Assembly (NCBI RefSeq): GCF_002797325.1
Contig: NZ_KZ454938.1
Coordinates: forward strand, 1,004,267 to 1,068,266
Direction of reading: 5' to 3'
DNA from: Bacillus sp. FJAT-45037
GTDB lineage: Bacteria > Bacillota > Bacilli > Bacillales > Bacillaceae_D
DNA length: 64,000 bases
The translations under genes and the position numbers were made by a program. The notes beneath the pieces were generated by a model. The model was not told the origin of the DNA and did not search any database. It saw nothing but the letters and a program-made list of their open reading frames with translations. Each line of letters opens with the position of its first letter. Positions within the stretch are counted from its first letter, which is position 1. Positions 8,096-17,606 of the stretch are shown in pieces.

Positions 8096-8144
8096 TTGCA
8101 AAAAGGAGAGATCAACGTATTTTGAACAACAAAGGAGGCATGAC

Positions 8145-8858
8145 ATGGACATTTCATATCAAACGGTGACAGACGTAGACATCGATCAATGGAATCACGC
8201 ATTGAAGAAGAAGGACAGTGTAGAGGTGTTGAAATGGGCTTATCAAACATTCGGTGACGAACTCGTCTATTCCTGTAGTTTTGGCGCAGAAGGGATGGTG
8301 TTAATTGATCTTATTAGCAAAGTTAAACCAAATGCAACAATTGTTTTTTTAGATACTGATTTTCATTTTAAGGAAACGTATCAACTAATTGAACAAGTTA
8401 AACAACGTTACCCAAAGCTCCAATTTGTTATAAAAAAGCCTGTTCTAACGCCTGAAGTACAAGCCGAAAAATACGGAGACGAGCTTTGGAGGCACCATCC
8501 TGATCAATGCTGCAAACTTCGTAAATTAACACCATTAGAAAGTGTGTTAAGTCAATATAAGGCGTGGATTTCAGGTCTGAGGCGTGAACAATCGCCAACG
8601 AGAGCACACACTGAATTCATTAATCGTGACGAAAGATTTGAATCTATCAAAGTATGTCCGCTCATTCACTGGAAAGAAGAAGAGATTTGGATGTACATCA
8701 AATTACATCAATTACCTTATAACACACTTCATGATCAGCAATTTCCGAGTATTGGTTGCAAGTATTGTACGCAACCAGTAAAAGAGGGAGAAGACCCTCG
8801 AAGTGGAAGATGGCAAGGGTCTGAAAAAACAGAATGTGGACTTCACCTTAAAAAATAA
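8145..8858 (+). CDS. cysH: Phosphoadenylyl/adenylyl-sulfate reductase, thioredoxin-dependent
   Basis: A 237-aa enzyme that reduces APS/PAPS to sulfite. It has the PP-loop-like SCSFGAEG (residues 43-50), FLDTDFHF, the [4Fe-4S] ligands Cys122-Cys123 (QCCKLRK) and Cys205/Cys208 (GCKYC), and the catalytic ECGLH motif (Cys231). The iron-sulfur ligands mark the bacterial APS-reductase-like subgroup; B. subtilis CysH of this type uses both APS and PAPS. AAAGGAGG precedes the ATG. It is the first large gene of the cluster, 31 nt before sat. Confidence 0.94.
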   Translation: MDISYQTVTDVDIDQWNHALKKKDSVEVLKWAYQTFGDELVYSCSFGAEGMVLIDLISKVKPNATIVFLDTDFHFKETYQLIEQVKQRYPKLQFVIKKPVLTPEVQAEKYGDELWRHHPDQCCKLRKLTPLESVLSQYKAWISGLRREQSPTRAHTEFINRDERFESIKVCPLIHWKEEEIWMYIKLHQLPYNTLHDQQFPSIGCKYCTQPVKEGEDPRSGRWQGSEKTECGLHLKK

Positions 8859-8889
8859 TCGATTTGATGAAAAACGAGGAGGCACTACA

Positions 8890-10041
8890 ATGACAGCGAT
8901 CAAACCACACGGAGGAACACTCATAAATCGTTACAATCCAAACACCCCAACGCTAGAAGGATTAAAAGAGATCAAACTCGATTCATTTGCATTATCTGAT
9001 CTTGAACTAATCGGCATCGGTGCTTTTAGTCCGTTAACGGGATTCTTAGGAAAAGAAGATTATCAATCAGTCGTACAACAGATGAGATTAGTAGATGGAA
9101 CCGTATGGAGCATCCCAATCACACTTCCTGTTCATAAAGAAGTAGCTGCTTCTTTATCTCTTGGGGACACGGTTAAGCTCACGTATCAAGATGAAGTATA
9201 TGGGTTGATCGAGGTAACGGAAACATACGAGGCGGATAAAGATCTAGAAGCACTTAACGTGTATCAAACGAATGACCTCGCTCATCCAGGTGTAAAAAAG
9301 CTAATGGATCGGGATGACGTATACGTTGCCGGACCGATCAGCTTGATCAAGAGAGTCGAACGTGGACGGTTTCAATCCTATCATCTAGATCCAAAAGAAA
9401 CGAGAGCAACGTTTGAAAAACTACGCTGGAAAAAAGTCGTTGGCTTTCAGACGAGAAATCCTGTTCATCGTGCTCATGAATACATTCAAAAATCAGCGCT
9501 TGAAATTGTCGATGGATTATTTTTGAATCCTCTCGTCGGAGACACGAAAGCGGATGATATTCCGGCTGATGTCCGAATGGAAAGTTACGAGGTTCTACTT
9601 GAAAAATATTACCCAGCCGATCGAGTATTTTTGGCGGTCTTTCCAGCAGCAATGCGTTATGCCGGTCCAAGGGAAGCGATTTTTCATGCCTTAGTTCGTA
9701 AAAATTATGGATGCACTCATTTTATAGTCGGTCGAGATCATGCAGGTGTAGGTGACTACTATGGAACATATGATGCACAACGAATCTTTACTCATTTTAC
9801 TGAAGATGAACTAGATATTACACCATTATTCTTTGAACATAGTTTTTATTGCAAAGCATGTGGGAATATGGCTTCGACGAAAACATGCCCTCATACGAAA
9901 GAAGATCACGTGATTTTATCTGGAACAAAAGTAAGAGAAATGTTACAAAACGGGGTGACACCACCACCTGAATTTAGTCGCAAAGAAGTCGTTGATGTGT
10001 TAATTGAAGGGATGAGAAAACAAGCGCACGTTAAATCGTAA
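8890..10041 (+). CDS. sat: Sulfate adenylyltransferase (ATP sulfurylase)
   Basis: A 383-aa archaeal/Bacillus-type Sat converting sulfate and ATP to APS. It has the [11 protein letters not shown] motif (nucleotide binding), [10 protein letters not shown], the GRDHAG motif, and a [14 protein letters not shown] cysteine cluster that suggests zinc binding. There is no APS kinase domain; cysC is separate. The Shine-Dalgarno GAGGAGG at 8876-8882 fixes the start at 8890; the longer open frame overlaps cysH and is not needed. Confidence 0.95.
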   Translation: MTAIKPHGGTLINRYNPNTPTLEGLKEIKLDSFALSDLELIGIGAFSPLTGFLGKEDYQSVVQQMRLVDGTVWSIPITLPVHKEVAASLSLGDTVKLTYQDEVYGLIEVTETYEADKDLEALNVYQTNDLAHPGVKKLMDRDDVYVAGPISLIKRVERGRFQSYHLDPKETRATFEKLRWKKVVGFQTRNPVHRAHEYIQKSALEIVDGLFLNPLVGDTKADDIPADVRMESYEVLLEKYYPADRVFLAVFPAAMRYAGPREAIFHALVRKNYGCTHFIVGRDHAGVGDYYGTYDAQRIFTHFTEDELDITPLFFEHSFYCKACGNMASTKTCPHTKEDHVILSGTKVREMLQNGVTPPPEFSRKEVVDVLIEGMRKQAHVKS

Positions 10042-10142
10042 GGGATTGAGGGAGAAAGCCCATCGTCGACTGAAGCGACCTGGATGCACACTAAGGTATG
10101 CTGAGCACTCCCTGCAAGGTATGGAGAAAGAAGGTGGCAAGT

Positions 10143-11219
10143 ATGTTGACGATGATTGCATTTGCGATTGCATTTTTCTTTGCGATGAATATTGGAGCAA
10201 GTGGTACGGCAGCAGCGATGGGACCTGCTTACGGAAGTGGGGCGCTTCCGAATAAGCGGATCGCCATGGTCCTTGTAGGGATCTTTGCTTGGCTCGGGGC
10301 ACTTGCTGGTGGTGAAGTAGTGAAGACTCTAGGAAGTGGCATTATTCCTTCAGGATTAGTCGATGTTGAACTCGTGATTATTATTTTAGGTTCGGCTTGT
10401 TTGACCTTATTTATCGCCAACATGATTGGGATTCCATTGTCAACGAGTGAAGTCGTTGTTGGAGCGATTGTTGGAGCTGGAGTTGCGTATCAAGCCCTTT
10501 ACTTTGATCGGTTATTTATCATCGTTTCGTTTTGGGTGATTGTTCCTTTGGTTGCATTTCTCATCGCACTTATTGCTGGGCAATTACTTAAGAGAGCTGA
10601 AAGAAAATGGAGCTTCTTAACAGGCAAAGGTAAATGGCGTAAACCGTTAGTGATCCTACTCATTCTCTGTGCATGTTTAGAAGCATTTGCTGCTGGAATG
10701 AATAATGTTGCAAATGCAGTTGGTCCGCTTGTCGGGGCAGGTCTGATCGATGTCAAGACTGCCCTAATTGTTGGAGGGGGATTTGTCGCTTTAGGTGCGA
10801 TTATTCTAGGCGGAAAAGTGCTTGAAACAAATGGCAAGAAAATTACCCGACTATCGTTACTTGAAGGGAGCGCGGTTTCACTGACGGGTGGGGCTCTCGT
10901 TATTGTTGCGTCGGTATTCGGTTTACCGGTTCCATTAACGCAGGTGACGACAGGGGCGATTATCGGAATTGGGACGTCGAATAACGGATGGAAGTTATGG
11001 CAGAAAAGCATTTTAAAACAGATCATAAAAGTATGGATCGTATCGCCTGTTTTCTCTCTAGTCGTTTGTTATTCGCTCATCTTGTTATTCCGTCAAGCTG
11101 ATTACTATACCTCCTTCGTCATTGGAAGTGTGCTGATTGCAACGATTGGTACAATTAGCTTATATACTCAAACGAAAGCAGAACGACGAACGACGTATGA
11201 TGATGGCGGAGGAATTTAA
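10143..11219 (+). CDS. cysP: Sulfate permease CysP (PiT family)
   Basis: A 358-aa membrane protein with about ten hydrophobic segments and the duplicated PiT signatures: FFAMNIGASGTAAAMGPAYGSGA in the N-half (quoted as FAMNIGAS and GPAYGSGA) and AAGMNNVANAVGPLVGAG in the C-half, plus LSTSEVVVGAIVGAGVAY and GLPVPLTQVTTGAIIGIG. It closely follows B. subtilis CysP, a sulfate importer related to phosphate PiT carriers, even to the C-terminal GGGI. GAAGGTGG before 10143 supports this start over the upstream in-frame Met at 10098. The 101 nt after sat contain paired segments noted separately. Confidence 0.93.
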   Translation: MLTMIAFAIAFFFAMNIGASGTAAAMGPAYGSGALPNKRIAMVLVGIFAWLGALAGGEVVKTLGSGIIPSGLVDVELVIIILGSACLTLFIANMIGIPLSTSEVVVGAIVGAGVAYQALYFDRLFIIVSFWVIVPLVAFLIALIAGQLLKRAERKWSFLTGKGKWRKPLVILLILCACLEAFAAGMNNVANAVGPLVGAGLIDVKTALIVGGGFVALGAIILGGKVLETNGKKITRLSLLEGSAVSLTGGALVIVASVFGLPVPLTQVTTGAIIGIGTSNNGWKLWQKSILKQIIKVWIVSPVFSLVVCYSLILLFRQADYYTSFVIGSVLIATIGTISLYTQTKAERRTTYDDGGGI

Positions 11220-11229
11220 CAGAATTTTG

Positions 11230-11258
11230 TTGACATTTTAATGCTTGAAGCATATCTT
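11230..11258 (+). promoter_or_regulatory. Possible internal sigma-A promoter before cysC
   Basis: TTGACA (11230-11235), 17 nt, TATCTT (11253-11258) in the 82-nt gap between cysP and cysC. Confidence 0.5.
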
Positions 11259-11301
11259 TAAAACATAGTAATTCTATATGAATTATAAAGGTGGTGACGT
11301 C

Positions 11302-11907
11302 TTGTCGACTGAACAGACAAATCATATTGTTTGGCATGATACAACGGTATCAAAAGCCGACCGGCAGAAAAGAAATGGACAAAAAGGGGCTATTCTTTGG
11401 TTTACAGGCCTCTCTGGCGCAGGGAAATCAACGTTAGCAAATGCGCTAGAACAGGAATTGTTTCGCCGTGGATTAAATAGTTATATTTTAGATGGTGACA
11501 ATGTCCGTCATGGTTTAAATCGAGGGTTAGGCTTTAGTGATGCAGATCGTAAAGAAAACATTAGACGAATTGGAGAGGTGTCAAAGTTATTTGTGGATGC
11601 AGGCACGATTGTTTGTACGGCATTTATCTCCCCATTTCGTGAAGATCGAGACCTTGTCCGTCATTTAGTAGAACGAGATGAATTTGTTGAAATCTACGTT
11701 CGTTGTTCTCTTGAAACATGTGAGAAGCGGGATCCTAAAGGGCTTTATCAAAAAGCGCGTACAGGCGAAATTCCTTCTTTTACAGGCATTAGTTCTCCAT
11801 ATGAAGAACCAAAAGCAGCAGAGATCATCATTGACTCAGATTCACAATCAATCCAAGAATCTGTTGATCAAATCATTGACTATTTAGTGAAACATCACAT
11901 CGTGTAG
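11302..11907 (+). CDS. cysC: Adenylyl-sulfate (APS) kinase
   Basis: A 201-aa P-loop kinase that phosphorylates APS to PAPS. Walker A is GLSGAGKST, followed by [19 protein letters not shown] (APS-binding, quoted as [10 protein letters not shown]), [10 protein letters not shown] and [12 protein letters not shown], all CysC hallmarks. AAAGGTGGTGA at 11286-11296 places the likely start at TTG 11302, although an in-frame ATG exists at 11278. It sits 13 nt before the reductase gene. Confidence 0.92.
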   Translation: MSTEQTNHIVWHDTTVSKADRQKRNGQKGAILWFTGLSGAGKSTLANALEQELFRRGLNSYILDGDNVRHGLNRGLGFSDADRKENIRRIGEVSKLFVDAGTIVCTAFISPFREDRDLVRHLVERDEFVEIYVRCSLETCEKRDPKGLYQKARTGEIPSFTGISSPYEEPKAAEIIIDSDSQSIQESVDQIIDYLVKHHIV

Positions 11908-11920
11908 GAGGGTATTTGTT

Positions 11921-13540
11921 GTGGCATATGAAAAAGTATGGGCGAACGAACCAGATAAATTAAACAAAGATGAGCAACTAAAGCTTAACAAAGATGGTCT
12001 TGATATCTTAAATGATATCGATCGTTTTGCAAAGGAAGGCTTCGAGTCCATACCTAAAGAAGAGTGGAGTCTATTTAAATGGGCAGGCCTTTATTTACAA
12101 AAGCCAAAAGAAGACGGCTATTTTATGATGCGTGTCAATATTCCATCTGGTTTAATCACGAATGAGCAAGCAGAAGTGATTGCAGGAATAGGCCGAGACT
12201 ACGGTCGTGATGTGATCGATATCACCACACGACAAGCGATTCAATATCACTGGCTCAGAATTGAGGAACTTCCAGATATTTTTAAAAGACTAGAGTCGGT
12301 TGGGTTGTCTTCTGTCGGAGCGTGTGGGGATATTCCACGAACGATTATGGGGAATCCTTTAGCGGGATTAGATCCGTTTGAATTAGTTGATACGAGGGAA
12401 ATTGTCGAGGATGTCTATCGATACTTCCAAAGAAATCCTGATTTTTCTAACCTCCCTCGTAAATACAAAATGTCGATTTCAGCAAACATTCATAACGCTG
12501 GTCATGACCGGATTAACTGCGTAGCCTTTACACCCGCTGTTAAAGAAATAGACGGGCAAGAAGTTGTTGGCTTTCATGTGAAAGTAGGCGGTGGGTTAAG
12601 TGCCAAGCCTTATTTAGCAGAAGAACTTGATGTATTTGTAGTACCTGAGAAAGTAAAAGAAGTAGCGATTGCTATTACGACCATTTATCGCGACTTTGGC
12701 TATCGTGAAAAACGTCATCGTGCGCGTCTGAAATTTTTGATTGCTGATTGGGGCGTTGACAAATTCAAAGAGAAATTGCTTGAGTACACTGCGGAATTAC
12801 CGACTAAAGGAGTCGATAAGACTGAGGAGTGGAATGGTGGATTTTTCTACGGCGTGCACCCTCAAAAACAAGAAGGATTAAATTATGTAGGGTTCAATGT
12901 TCCGGTAGGGCGAATGACTTCGACTGAATGGTTTGATCTTGCTCGTATAGCTCGTGAGTATGGTAATGGGGAGATTCGTACATGTAACTCTCAAAATTTA
13001 ATCGTTCCTAATATCCCTCATGAGAAAACGGATGATTTACTAAAAGAGCCATTATTTAAACGAATTAAGCTCGAGCCAAAGCATTTTATTGGTTACTCAG
13101 TTTCCTGTACCGGAATTGAATATTGTAATCTTGCGCTAGTTGAAACAAAAGAAAGAATGCGCCGTATTGCTGAATACTTAGATGAACATATTTCGATTGA
13201 TGTGCCTGTTCGTATGCATATGATTGGCTGCCCGAATGCTTGTGGGCAACGTCAGATCGCCGATATTGGCCTTCAAGGTATAAAACTCCGGACAAAAGAT
13301 AAACGCATGGTCGAAGCGTTTGAGCTTTATGTAGGCGGTACTCTTGAGCGAGACAGTGCACAATTTAATGAGAAGTTGAAAGGAAAAGTGGAAGCAGAAG
13401 AGCTTGCCCCGACACTTGCAGCATTTCTTCGTTATTTTGAAGAAACCAAAGAACCTAATGAGAATTTCTTTGATTTTAAGCAACGAGTAGGAATGGATGC
13501 ACTGCAATCAGCACTTGATGAAATATTAGGAGTGGCATAA
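11921..13540 (+). CDS. Siroheme/[4Fe-4S] nitrite/sulfite reductase, assimilatory
   Basis: A 539-aa one-subunit reductase with the duplicated NiR/SiR architecture. An N-terminal half carries a DVIDITTRQAIQYHWL motif, and the siroheme-cluster ligands are Cys396/Cys402 (SCTGIEYC) and Cys437/Cys441 (GCPNAC). It resembles ferredoxin-dependent SiR/NirA. No CysJ flavoprotein is nearby, so the electron donor is probably ferredoxin or flavodoxin. The neighbourhood (cysH, sat, cysP, cysC) points to sulfite as substrate, giving sulfide. The start is GTG 11921 after GGAGGG. It overlaps the next gene by one base (TAATG). Confidence 0.9.
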   Translation: MAYEKVWANEPDKLNKDEQLKLNKDGLDILNDIDRFAKEGFESIPKEEWSLFKWAGLYLQKPKEDGYFMMRVNIPSGLITNEQAEVIAGIGRDYGRDVIDITTRQAIQYHWLRIEELPDIFKRLESVGLSSVGACGDIPRTIMGNPLAGLDPFELVDTREIVEDVYRYFQRNPDFSNLPRKYKMSISANIHNAGHDRINCVAFTPAVKEIDGQEVVGFHVKVGGGLSAKPYLAEELDVFVVPEKVKEVAIAITTIYRDFGYREKRHRARLKFLIADWGVDKFKEKLLEYTAELPTKGVDKTEEWNGGFFYGVHPQKQEGLNYVGFNVPVGRMTSTEWFDLARIAREYGNGEIRTCNSQNLIVPNIPHEKTDDLLKEPLFKRIKLEPKHFIGYSVSCTGIEYCNLALVETKERMRRIAEYLDEHISIDVPVRMHMIGCPNACGQRQIADIGLQGIKLRTKDKRMVEAFELYVGGTLERDSAQFNEKLKGKVEAEELAPTLAAFLRYFEETKEPNENFFDFKQRVGMDALQSALDEILGVA

Positions 13541-13737
13541 TGCAGCTGTATAAATTTGAAGTGGAGACGACAGACACAACTGTGCATGTGATCGTCGCGG
13601 CAAACAGCGAAGAGGATGCCTTTCGTTGTGCAGAAGTGGAAGTCGAAAAGCAGTTTCTCGTGCTACCCGAAATCAATGAAATGACTTTACTCGAACGAAA
13701 AACAGTAAAAAAAGCAGTAGGATTTGTTATTGAATAA
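13540..13737 (+). CDS. DUF3906 family small protein
   Basis: A 65-aa acidic protein (YKFEVETTDTTVHVIVAANSEEDAF...) that fits the DUF3906 family of Bacilli: an antiparallel sheet with a helix that follows the 'EEDAFRCAEVEVEK' pattern. The function is unknown. Its start overlaps the reductase stop, so translation is coupled, and it closes the sulfur operon before a strong terminator. Confidence 0.75.
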   Translation: MQLYKFEVETTDTTVHVIVAANSEEDAFRCAEVEVEKQFLVLPEINEMTLLERKTVKKAVGFVIE

Positions 13738-13740
13738 GAT

Positions 13741-13776
13741 AAAACACGGAGAAGAGGGGATCTTCTCCGTGTTTTT
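13741..13776. terminator. Bidirectional terminator
   Basis: A perfect 15-bp stem (13741-13755/13761-13775) with a 5-nt loop, flanked by A and T runs, between the sulfur operon and the convergent subtilase gene. Confidence 0.92.
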
Positions 13777-13778
13777 GT

Positions 13779-15551
13779 TTAATTAGCTAATGATTCTAAT
13801 GCACCTGCAACATCAATTTCACCGTGTCCGTAATAGGAATCGTGGCCTTCGGTTCCGAGGTCGCGTGCTGTAGTTCGGATCACTTCATAAACTTGTTCAT
13901 TGCTTAAGTCTGGTCGCATCGCGCGAATGAGTCCTGCAAGGCCAGCGACATGTGGGGCTGCCATGGATGTTCCCGACATGACAGTGTATTGATTGTTTGG
14001 GAACAAGCTTGGAATATGTGACCCAGGTGCAGCTACATCAATATGTTGTCCGTAATTAGAGAAGAACGAACGGTTCCGTGTCTCATCGACTGATGCAACC
14101 GTTAATACTTCTTCATATTGCGCTGGATACATCGGATCTTCAACGTTGTCATTTCCAGAAGCAGCAATTAAGACGACATCATTGTCATATGCATAACGAA
14201 TTGCTTCCTGTAAGACATCAGCATGATAGTAATCACCAAGACTCATATTAATGACATCAGCACCGTTATCGACTGCCCAATAAATGCCCTTAGCCACTTC
14301 ATATGAGGAGCCTTCCCCGTTATCATTCAACACTTTGACCGGAAGGATTTTGCTGTTCCACGAAACCCCTGCAATACCTGTCACATTATTTGTTAGTGCA
14401 GCTGCGACCCCTGCGACATGAGTGCCATGCCCATGTGCATCGGAATGATCAGAGGAGTCGTCAAATGCGTTAAATCCTGTTAATAATTTTTCTCCTAAGT
14501 CTTGATGATTTGGATCCACGCCCGTATCTAAAATGGCGATCGTTACATCGTCACCTCCTGATAAATCCCAACCGTCACTCATCTCGATTTGTTCAAGATT
14601 CCATTGGTAAGGTTCGAAAAATTCATCATTTGGTACAGAAGATAGAGCAGTTGGACCTTGCTGTGTAAAAACATAATTTGGTTCAGCAAAAGAAAGATCG
14701 TACTCACGTTGTAACCCTTTAATGAGGGATTCTGTTGACTCTGTCTCACTTTCTACAACATAAAAGGGTTCATTTTGGTGAACCACTTTTAGTTCAGGAT
14801 GTTCATTAAACCATTGTGCCTGACTATTTGTTCGCTTGAATTTAATCACAGCTTGATGTTTGACATACGTGAGTTTTTCTTTATCAGGTTGCTTCGATTG
14901 AACAGCGATTTGCCAACCGAGCTCTGGGACCATTACTGCTTTAATTGATTCAGGTAAGTCCTCTGTTGTTTTCCAGTCAATTGACGGATTATCGCCTGAG
15001 ACGAAGAAGTTTCCATTTGAATCAGCAATAGCTGCGGTATTGCGAATGAACAATTTAACAAATGATAGATCAATTTCCCCAACAATCATATCGCCATTCT
15101 TAAGATCCTCACCCATGAGCATGTACATTTTCCCTTCATTCTCATATGGATCGGAAAATTCACTGCTCATATGATGATGAGTCAATAGAGTTGGGTTTGT
15201 TACAGACATATCCCCGACAATCAAATCAGGTTGATCATCTTTCATTAAAGCAAATCCATTAAAGTGTGGGTGTTCGTTTACTTCTTCTTTAAATTTTTGT
15301 TGAATCTCGGTATCGGTTAAATCTTCATCTGCCCAGCGCTGAAGCTGTGCCGATAGTTGCTTTAGAAACATCGAAGTCGTAAGCGCTAAGTCCTCAGCCA
15401 TGAGTTTATCCATCGCTTGTGAATCAAGAGTTCTTGGGATATTTTTTTGTTGAACTGCCATGTTATTGTCATCAATTAATGCACGTCCAATCATTGCTAA
15501 TGCTAAGCCTACTACAGCTACGATCGCGACAGTTTTTGCCATTCTCCACAT
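13779..15551 (-). CDS. Membrane-anchored subtilisin-like serine protease with N-terminal sensor-like region
   Basis: A 590-aa S8 family peptidase. Residues 5-23 form an uncleaved-looking hydrophobic anchor. Residues ~45-220 form an extracytoplasmic region with Cache-like character (MVPELGWQIAVQS at its end). Residues ~228-290 look like an I9-type propeptide (VIKFKR ... SFAEPNYVF). The catalytic domain carries Asp342 (AILDTGVD), His375 (HGHGTHVAG), the oxyanion Asn467 region (AASGND) and Ser529 (SGTSMAAPH). It is the last gene of a three-gene operon, only 2 nt after the GNAT gene. The combination of a sensor-like ectodomain and protease on one anchor is notable. The substrate is unknown. Confidence 0.88.
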   Translation of the reverse strand: MWRMAKTVAIVAVVGLALAMIGRALIDDNNMAVQQKNIPRTLDSQAMDKLMAEDLALTTSMFLKQLSAQLQRWADEDLTDTEIQQKFKEEVNEHPHFNGFALMKDDQPDLIVGDMSVTNPTLLTHHHMSSEFSDPYENEGKMYMLMGEDLKNGDMIVGEIDLSFVKLFIRNTAAIADSNGNFFVSGDNPSIDWKTTEDLPESIKAVMVPELGWQIAVQSKQPDKEKLTYVKHQAVIKFKRTNSQAQWFNEHPELKVVHQNEPFYVVESETESTESLIKGLQREYDLSFAEPNYVFTQQGPTALSSVPNDEFFEPYQWNLEQIEMSDGWDLSGGDDVTIAILDTGVDPNHQDLGEKLLTGFNAFDDSSDHSDAHGHGTHVAGVAAALTNNVTGIAGVSWNSKILPVKVLNDNGEGSSYEVAKGIYWAVDNGADVINMSLGDYYHADVLQEAIRYAYDNDVVLIAASGNDNVEDPMYPAQYEEVLTVASVDETRNRSFFSNYGQHIDVAAPGSHIPSLFPNNQYTVMSGTSMAAPHVAGLAGLIRAMRPDLSNEQVYEVIRTTARDLGTEGHDSYYGHGEIDVAGALESLAN

Positions 15552-15553
15552 AA

Positions 15554-16120
15554 TTATTGCTCCTTTTTGTTTTCTTTAGTAAAAAAATAAGCCATAAAAA
15601 TCTCATCATCATAGGTTCCGTTTAAGTAAACTTGCTCCTTTTGTATGCCTTCTGTTACAAAGCCATACCGCTCATATAATGTTTTGGCAATGTTGTTTGA
15701 GGCAAAGACGGTCAGGCAAAGTTTATGGAGCATATGCATGCGGCACCATTCAAAGGTGTACTCCATCACCTTTTTACCGATTCCTTTACCTTGTGCATCT
15801 TCATGAAGCCATGTTCGAAACATTCCCGTATGTTTTTTCATCGTTAGTTCCCCGCGAATCACCCGAGCAATGCCACGTGCTGTGCCATCGACTTCAACGA
15901 CTATATACATGTTGTCTTGTTCTTTCATTTCCTTGATGAATTGATGTTCTTCTTCAATCGTGCGTGGGCGTTCTTTTTGAATGTATGTCCCTTCTTTAAT
16001 GATTGAGTCAACAGAAGTAATGATGTCTATGGCATCACTTTTCTGAACAGGTCGCAGAGTGACGTCTGTATCATCCTTTGCAGTGAAAGTCATAATTAAA
16101 GGCTCAGCTACGACTGTCAT
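15554..16120 (-). CDS. GNAT family N-acetyltransferase
   Basis: A 188-aa acetyltransferase of the RimI/RimJ-like GNAT fold. After a short N-terminal strand ([11 protein letters not shown]), the acetyl-CoA loop [19 protein letters not shown] (Q/R-x-x-G-x-G/A, seen as QGKGIGKKV) and the C-terminal [15 protein letters not shown] motif are clear. The substrate cannot be read from sequence. Its ATG overlaps the stop of the deacetylase gene (ATGA) and AAAAAGGAG precedes it, so it is translationally coupled inside the operon. Confidence 0.87.
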   Translation of the reverse strand: MTVVAEPLIMTFTAKDDTDVTLRPVQKSDAIDIITSVDSIIKEGTYIQKERPRTIEEEHQFIKEMKEQDNMYIVVEVDGTARGIARVIRGELTMKKHTGMFRTWLHEDAQGKGIGKKVMEYTFEWCRMHMLHKLCLTVFASNNIAKTLYERYGFVTEGIQKEQVYLNGTYDDEIFMAYFFTKENKKEQ

Positions 16121-16944
16121 GATGTTCGCTCCTTTTTACTCTGTTGCTTTGGCATCCAGAAATGTGTAGGATCTTCGTCGATGTGTGTATGAATAATATG
16201 AGACGCTGGAACGATTTTTATTTGTTTTTTTTCTAAATCATTAAGACAAGCGAGAATTCCTGCAACAGTCTCATCTCCATTAATACCAACATGGCCGATT
16301 CCGATAGCATCCCCGTCATCTGTAGCAACCGTAGCTAACTTGATCATTTGTTTAGAAACATGCTGCCTTGAAGAAAGAGAGTCATCTAAAAACACATCGC
16401 GAACGGCGTGGGGAATTTGACGTTCTGTAGCTAGGCGTGAAATAACGGATTGATTACTTGTGCCACTGTCGATCATATATAACCCATGTTCTTTCACCAC
16501 ATCTAAAATGACACTCATAATGCGCTCATCCTCAACGATCTTACTTCCCATATGATTGTTTAACCCCACCGCATGAGGCACATCAGCTATGGCTTCTTCA
16601 ACGCGCTTTCTAACCTCTTCATTGGATAAATCACTTGTAATTCCTTTAGGACCTAACCACGACGCTTTTCCTTTTTTCGGTTCCAGGGGGAGGTGGACGA
16701 TGACCTCTAGTCCTGCATGGAACGCTTTTTCCGCTTGTTCTGTGGAATGCTCTAAAAAAGGCATGATTGCAACCGTAATCGGTACATTACCTGTAAGAAA
16801 TGCATCTACTCCTTTAACATTGCCACCAAAATCATCAATCACTATCGCAACTTTTTTCCATTCGTTCGTTGTAGCGAATGTATGGAATGGAAATATAGTG
16901 ACCAACAAGCATAGGATGATAAATGAGAGAATCAATCGACTCAT
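16117..16944 (-). CDS. Divergent polysaccharide deacetylase family protein (YibQ/DUF610 type), secreted
   Basis: A 275-aa protein with a signal peptide (about residues 1-24, ending FATTNEW) and a NodB-like barrel of the divergent polysaccharide deacetylase family. The signatures are [11 protein letters not shown] (metal Asp pair), [32 protein letters not shown] (metal His) and IGIGHVG. The family acts, or is predicted to act, on cell-envelope polysaccharide. It is the first gene of the operon with the GNAT and subtilase genes. AAAGGAGG precedes the ATG. Confidence 0.87.
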   Translation of the reverse strand: MSRLILSFIILCLLVTIFPFHTFATTNEWKKVAIVIDDFGGNVKGVDAFLTGNVPITVAIMPFLEHSTEQAEKAFHAGLEVIVHLPLEPKKGKASWLGPKGITSDLSNEEVRKRVEEAIADVPHAVGLNNHMGSKIVEDERIMSVILDVVKEHGLYMIDSGTSNQSVISRLATERQIPHAVRDVFLDDSLSSRQHVSKQMIKLATVATDDGDAIGIGHVGINGDETVAGILACLNDLEKKQIKIVPASHIIHTHIDEDPTHFWMPKQQSKKERTS

Positions 16945-17021
16945 GAGCTTGACCTCCTTTTGAAAGTATTCTTCTATGCAATTAGTGTTTCTTTATGTGT
17001 CTCTTTCTATGAGGAAAATCC

Positions 17022-17065
17022 AAACAAAAAAGCTCACGATTGGCATGGTTCACCAATCGCAAGCT
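17022..17065 (-). terminator. Terminator of tnrA
   Basis: On the minus strand, an imperfect ~13-bp stem (17053-17065 with 17031-17043) is followed by TTTTTT. It overlaps the region directly behind the tnrA stop codon. Confidence 0.75.
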
Positions 17066-17066
17066 C

Positions 17067-17369
17067 TTATTTTCTTATATTAAATGCTGCGTTCAATTGA
17101 CCGCGAAGCATTTTTTCACGTACATCTTGTTTTTTCATCATTTTTTGTTCTTGTTTACGAATTTCAAAAGTTTGCATCCCGTCTTCCATTTTATTGGCGA
17201 TGTCAACGAGTCGCTCGACATCAAGAAACGAGTATTTTCTCGTTCCGCCTTTGGTTCGATCGGGTTCAATTAATTTTCGTTCTTCATAGTAACGAATTTT
17301 TCTTTCTGTTAATCCTGTAAGTTCACTTACAATCCCAATTGTAATTACTTTTTTATCTTTATACGACAT
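17067..17369 (-). CDS. tnrA: Nitrogen-responsive MerR-family regulator TnrA
   Basis: A 100-aa regulator almost collinear with B. subtilis TnrA from memory: [52 protein letters not shown], and the C-terminal [10 protein letters not shown]. That last segment is the glutamine-synthetase-interacting tail; feedback-inhibited GlnA binds it and blocks DNA binding. TnrA activates and represses nitrogen genes under N limitation. The frame runs to 17423, but GAAGGTGG and homology favour Met 17369 (or 17378). A TnrA/GlnR-type operator lies upstream at the position expected for autoactivation. Confidence 0.93.
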   Translation of the reverse strand: MSYKDKKVITIGIVSELTGLTERKIRYYEERKLIEPDRTKGGTRKYSFLDVERLVDIANKMEDGMQTFEIRKQEQKMMKKQDVREKMLRGQLNAAFNIRK

Positions 17370-17423
17370 AGTTAGCATTCCACCTTCATGCATATATGTT
17401 AGAATGTTCTGATCTTTTGTCAT

Positions 17424-17429
17424 ACTATA
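17424..17429 (-). promoter_or_regulatory. tnrA -10 element
   Basis: TATAGT on the minus strand, predicted transcription start near 17417, about 51 bp from the centre of the TnrA box. No good -35 is visible, as expected for an activator-dependent promoter. Confidence 0.6.
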
Positions 17430-17459
17430 TCATAATCTTTCCAATGTTGTGCGGAGCTT

Positions 17460-17476
17460 TGTTAGATTATCTAACA
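17460..17476. promoter_or_regulatory. TnrA/GlnR operator
   Basis: The sequence TGTTAGATTATCTAACA matches the known TnrA/GlnR consensus TGTNANATTTTNTNACA at every fixed position but one and is a perfect inverted repeat around its centre. It lies between divergent tnrA and the siroheme operon, about 50 bp upstream of the predicted tnrA transcription start. Confidence 0.85.
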
Positions 17477-17606
17477 TTTAAATTTCTTATGAAGCAAATT
17501 AATCGAAAACTCAAATAGTAATTGTTTGAATGGATCGATTATATTATACTTTATAAAACATATAAAAAAAGTCGGATTAATAGTGATCGTTAGAGGAGAT
17601 GAGCGT

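Noticed and set aside
10098-10142. Upstream extension of cysP
   Set aside because: The extra 15 residues match nothing in the family, and the ribosome site GAAGGTGG lies inside it before 10143.
17526-17606. N-terminal extension of the SUMT-HemD protein from Met 17526
   Set aside because: It has no ribosome site and is not SUMT-like; GAGGAG precedes GTG 17607.
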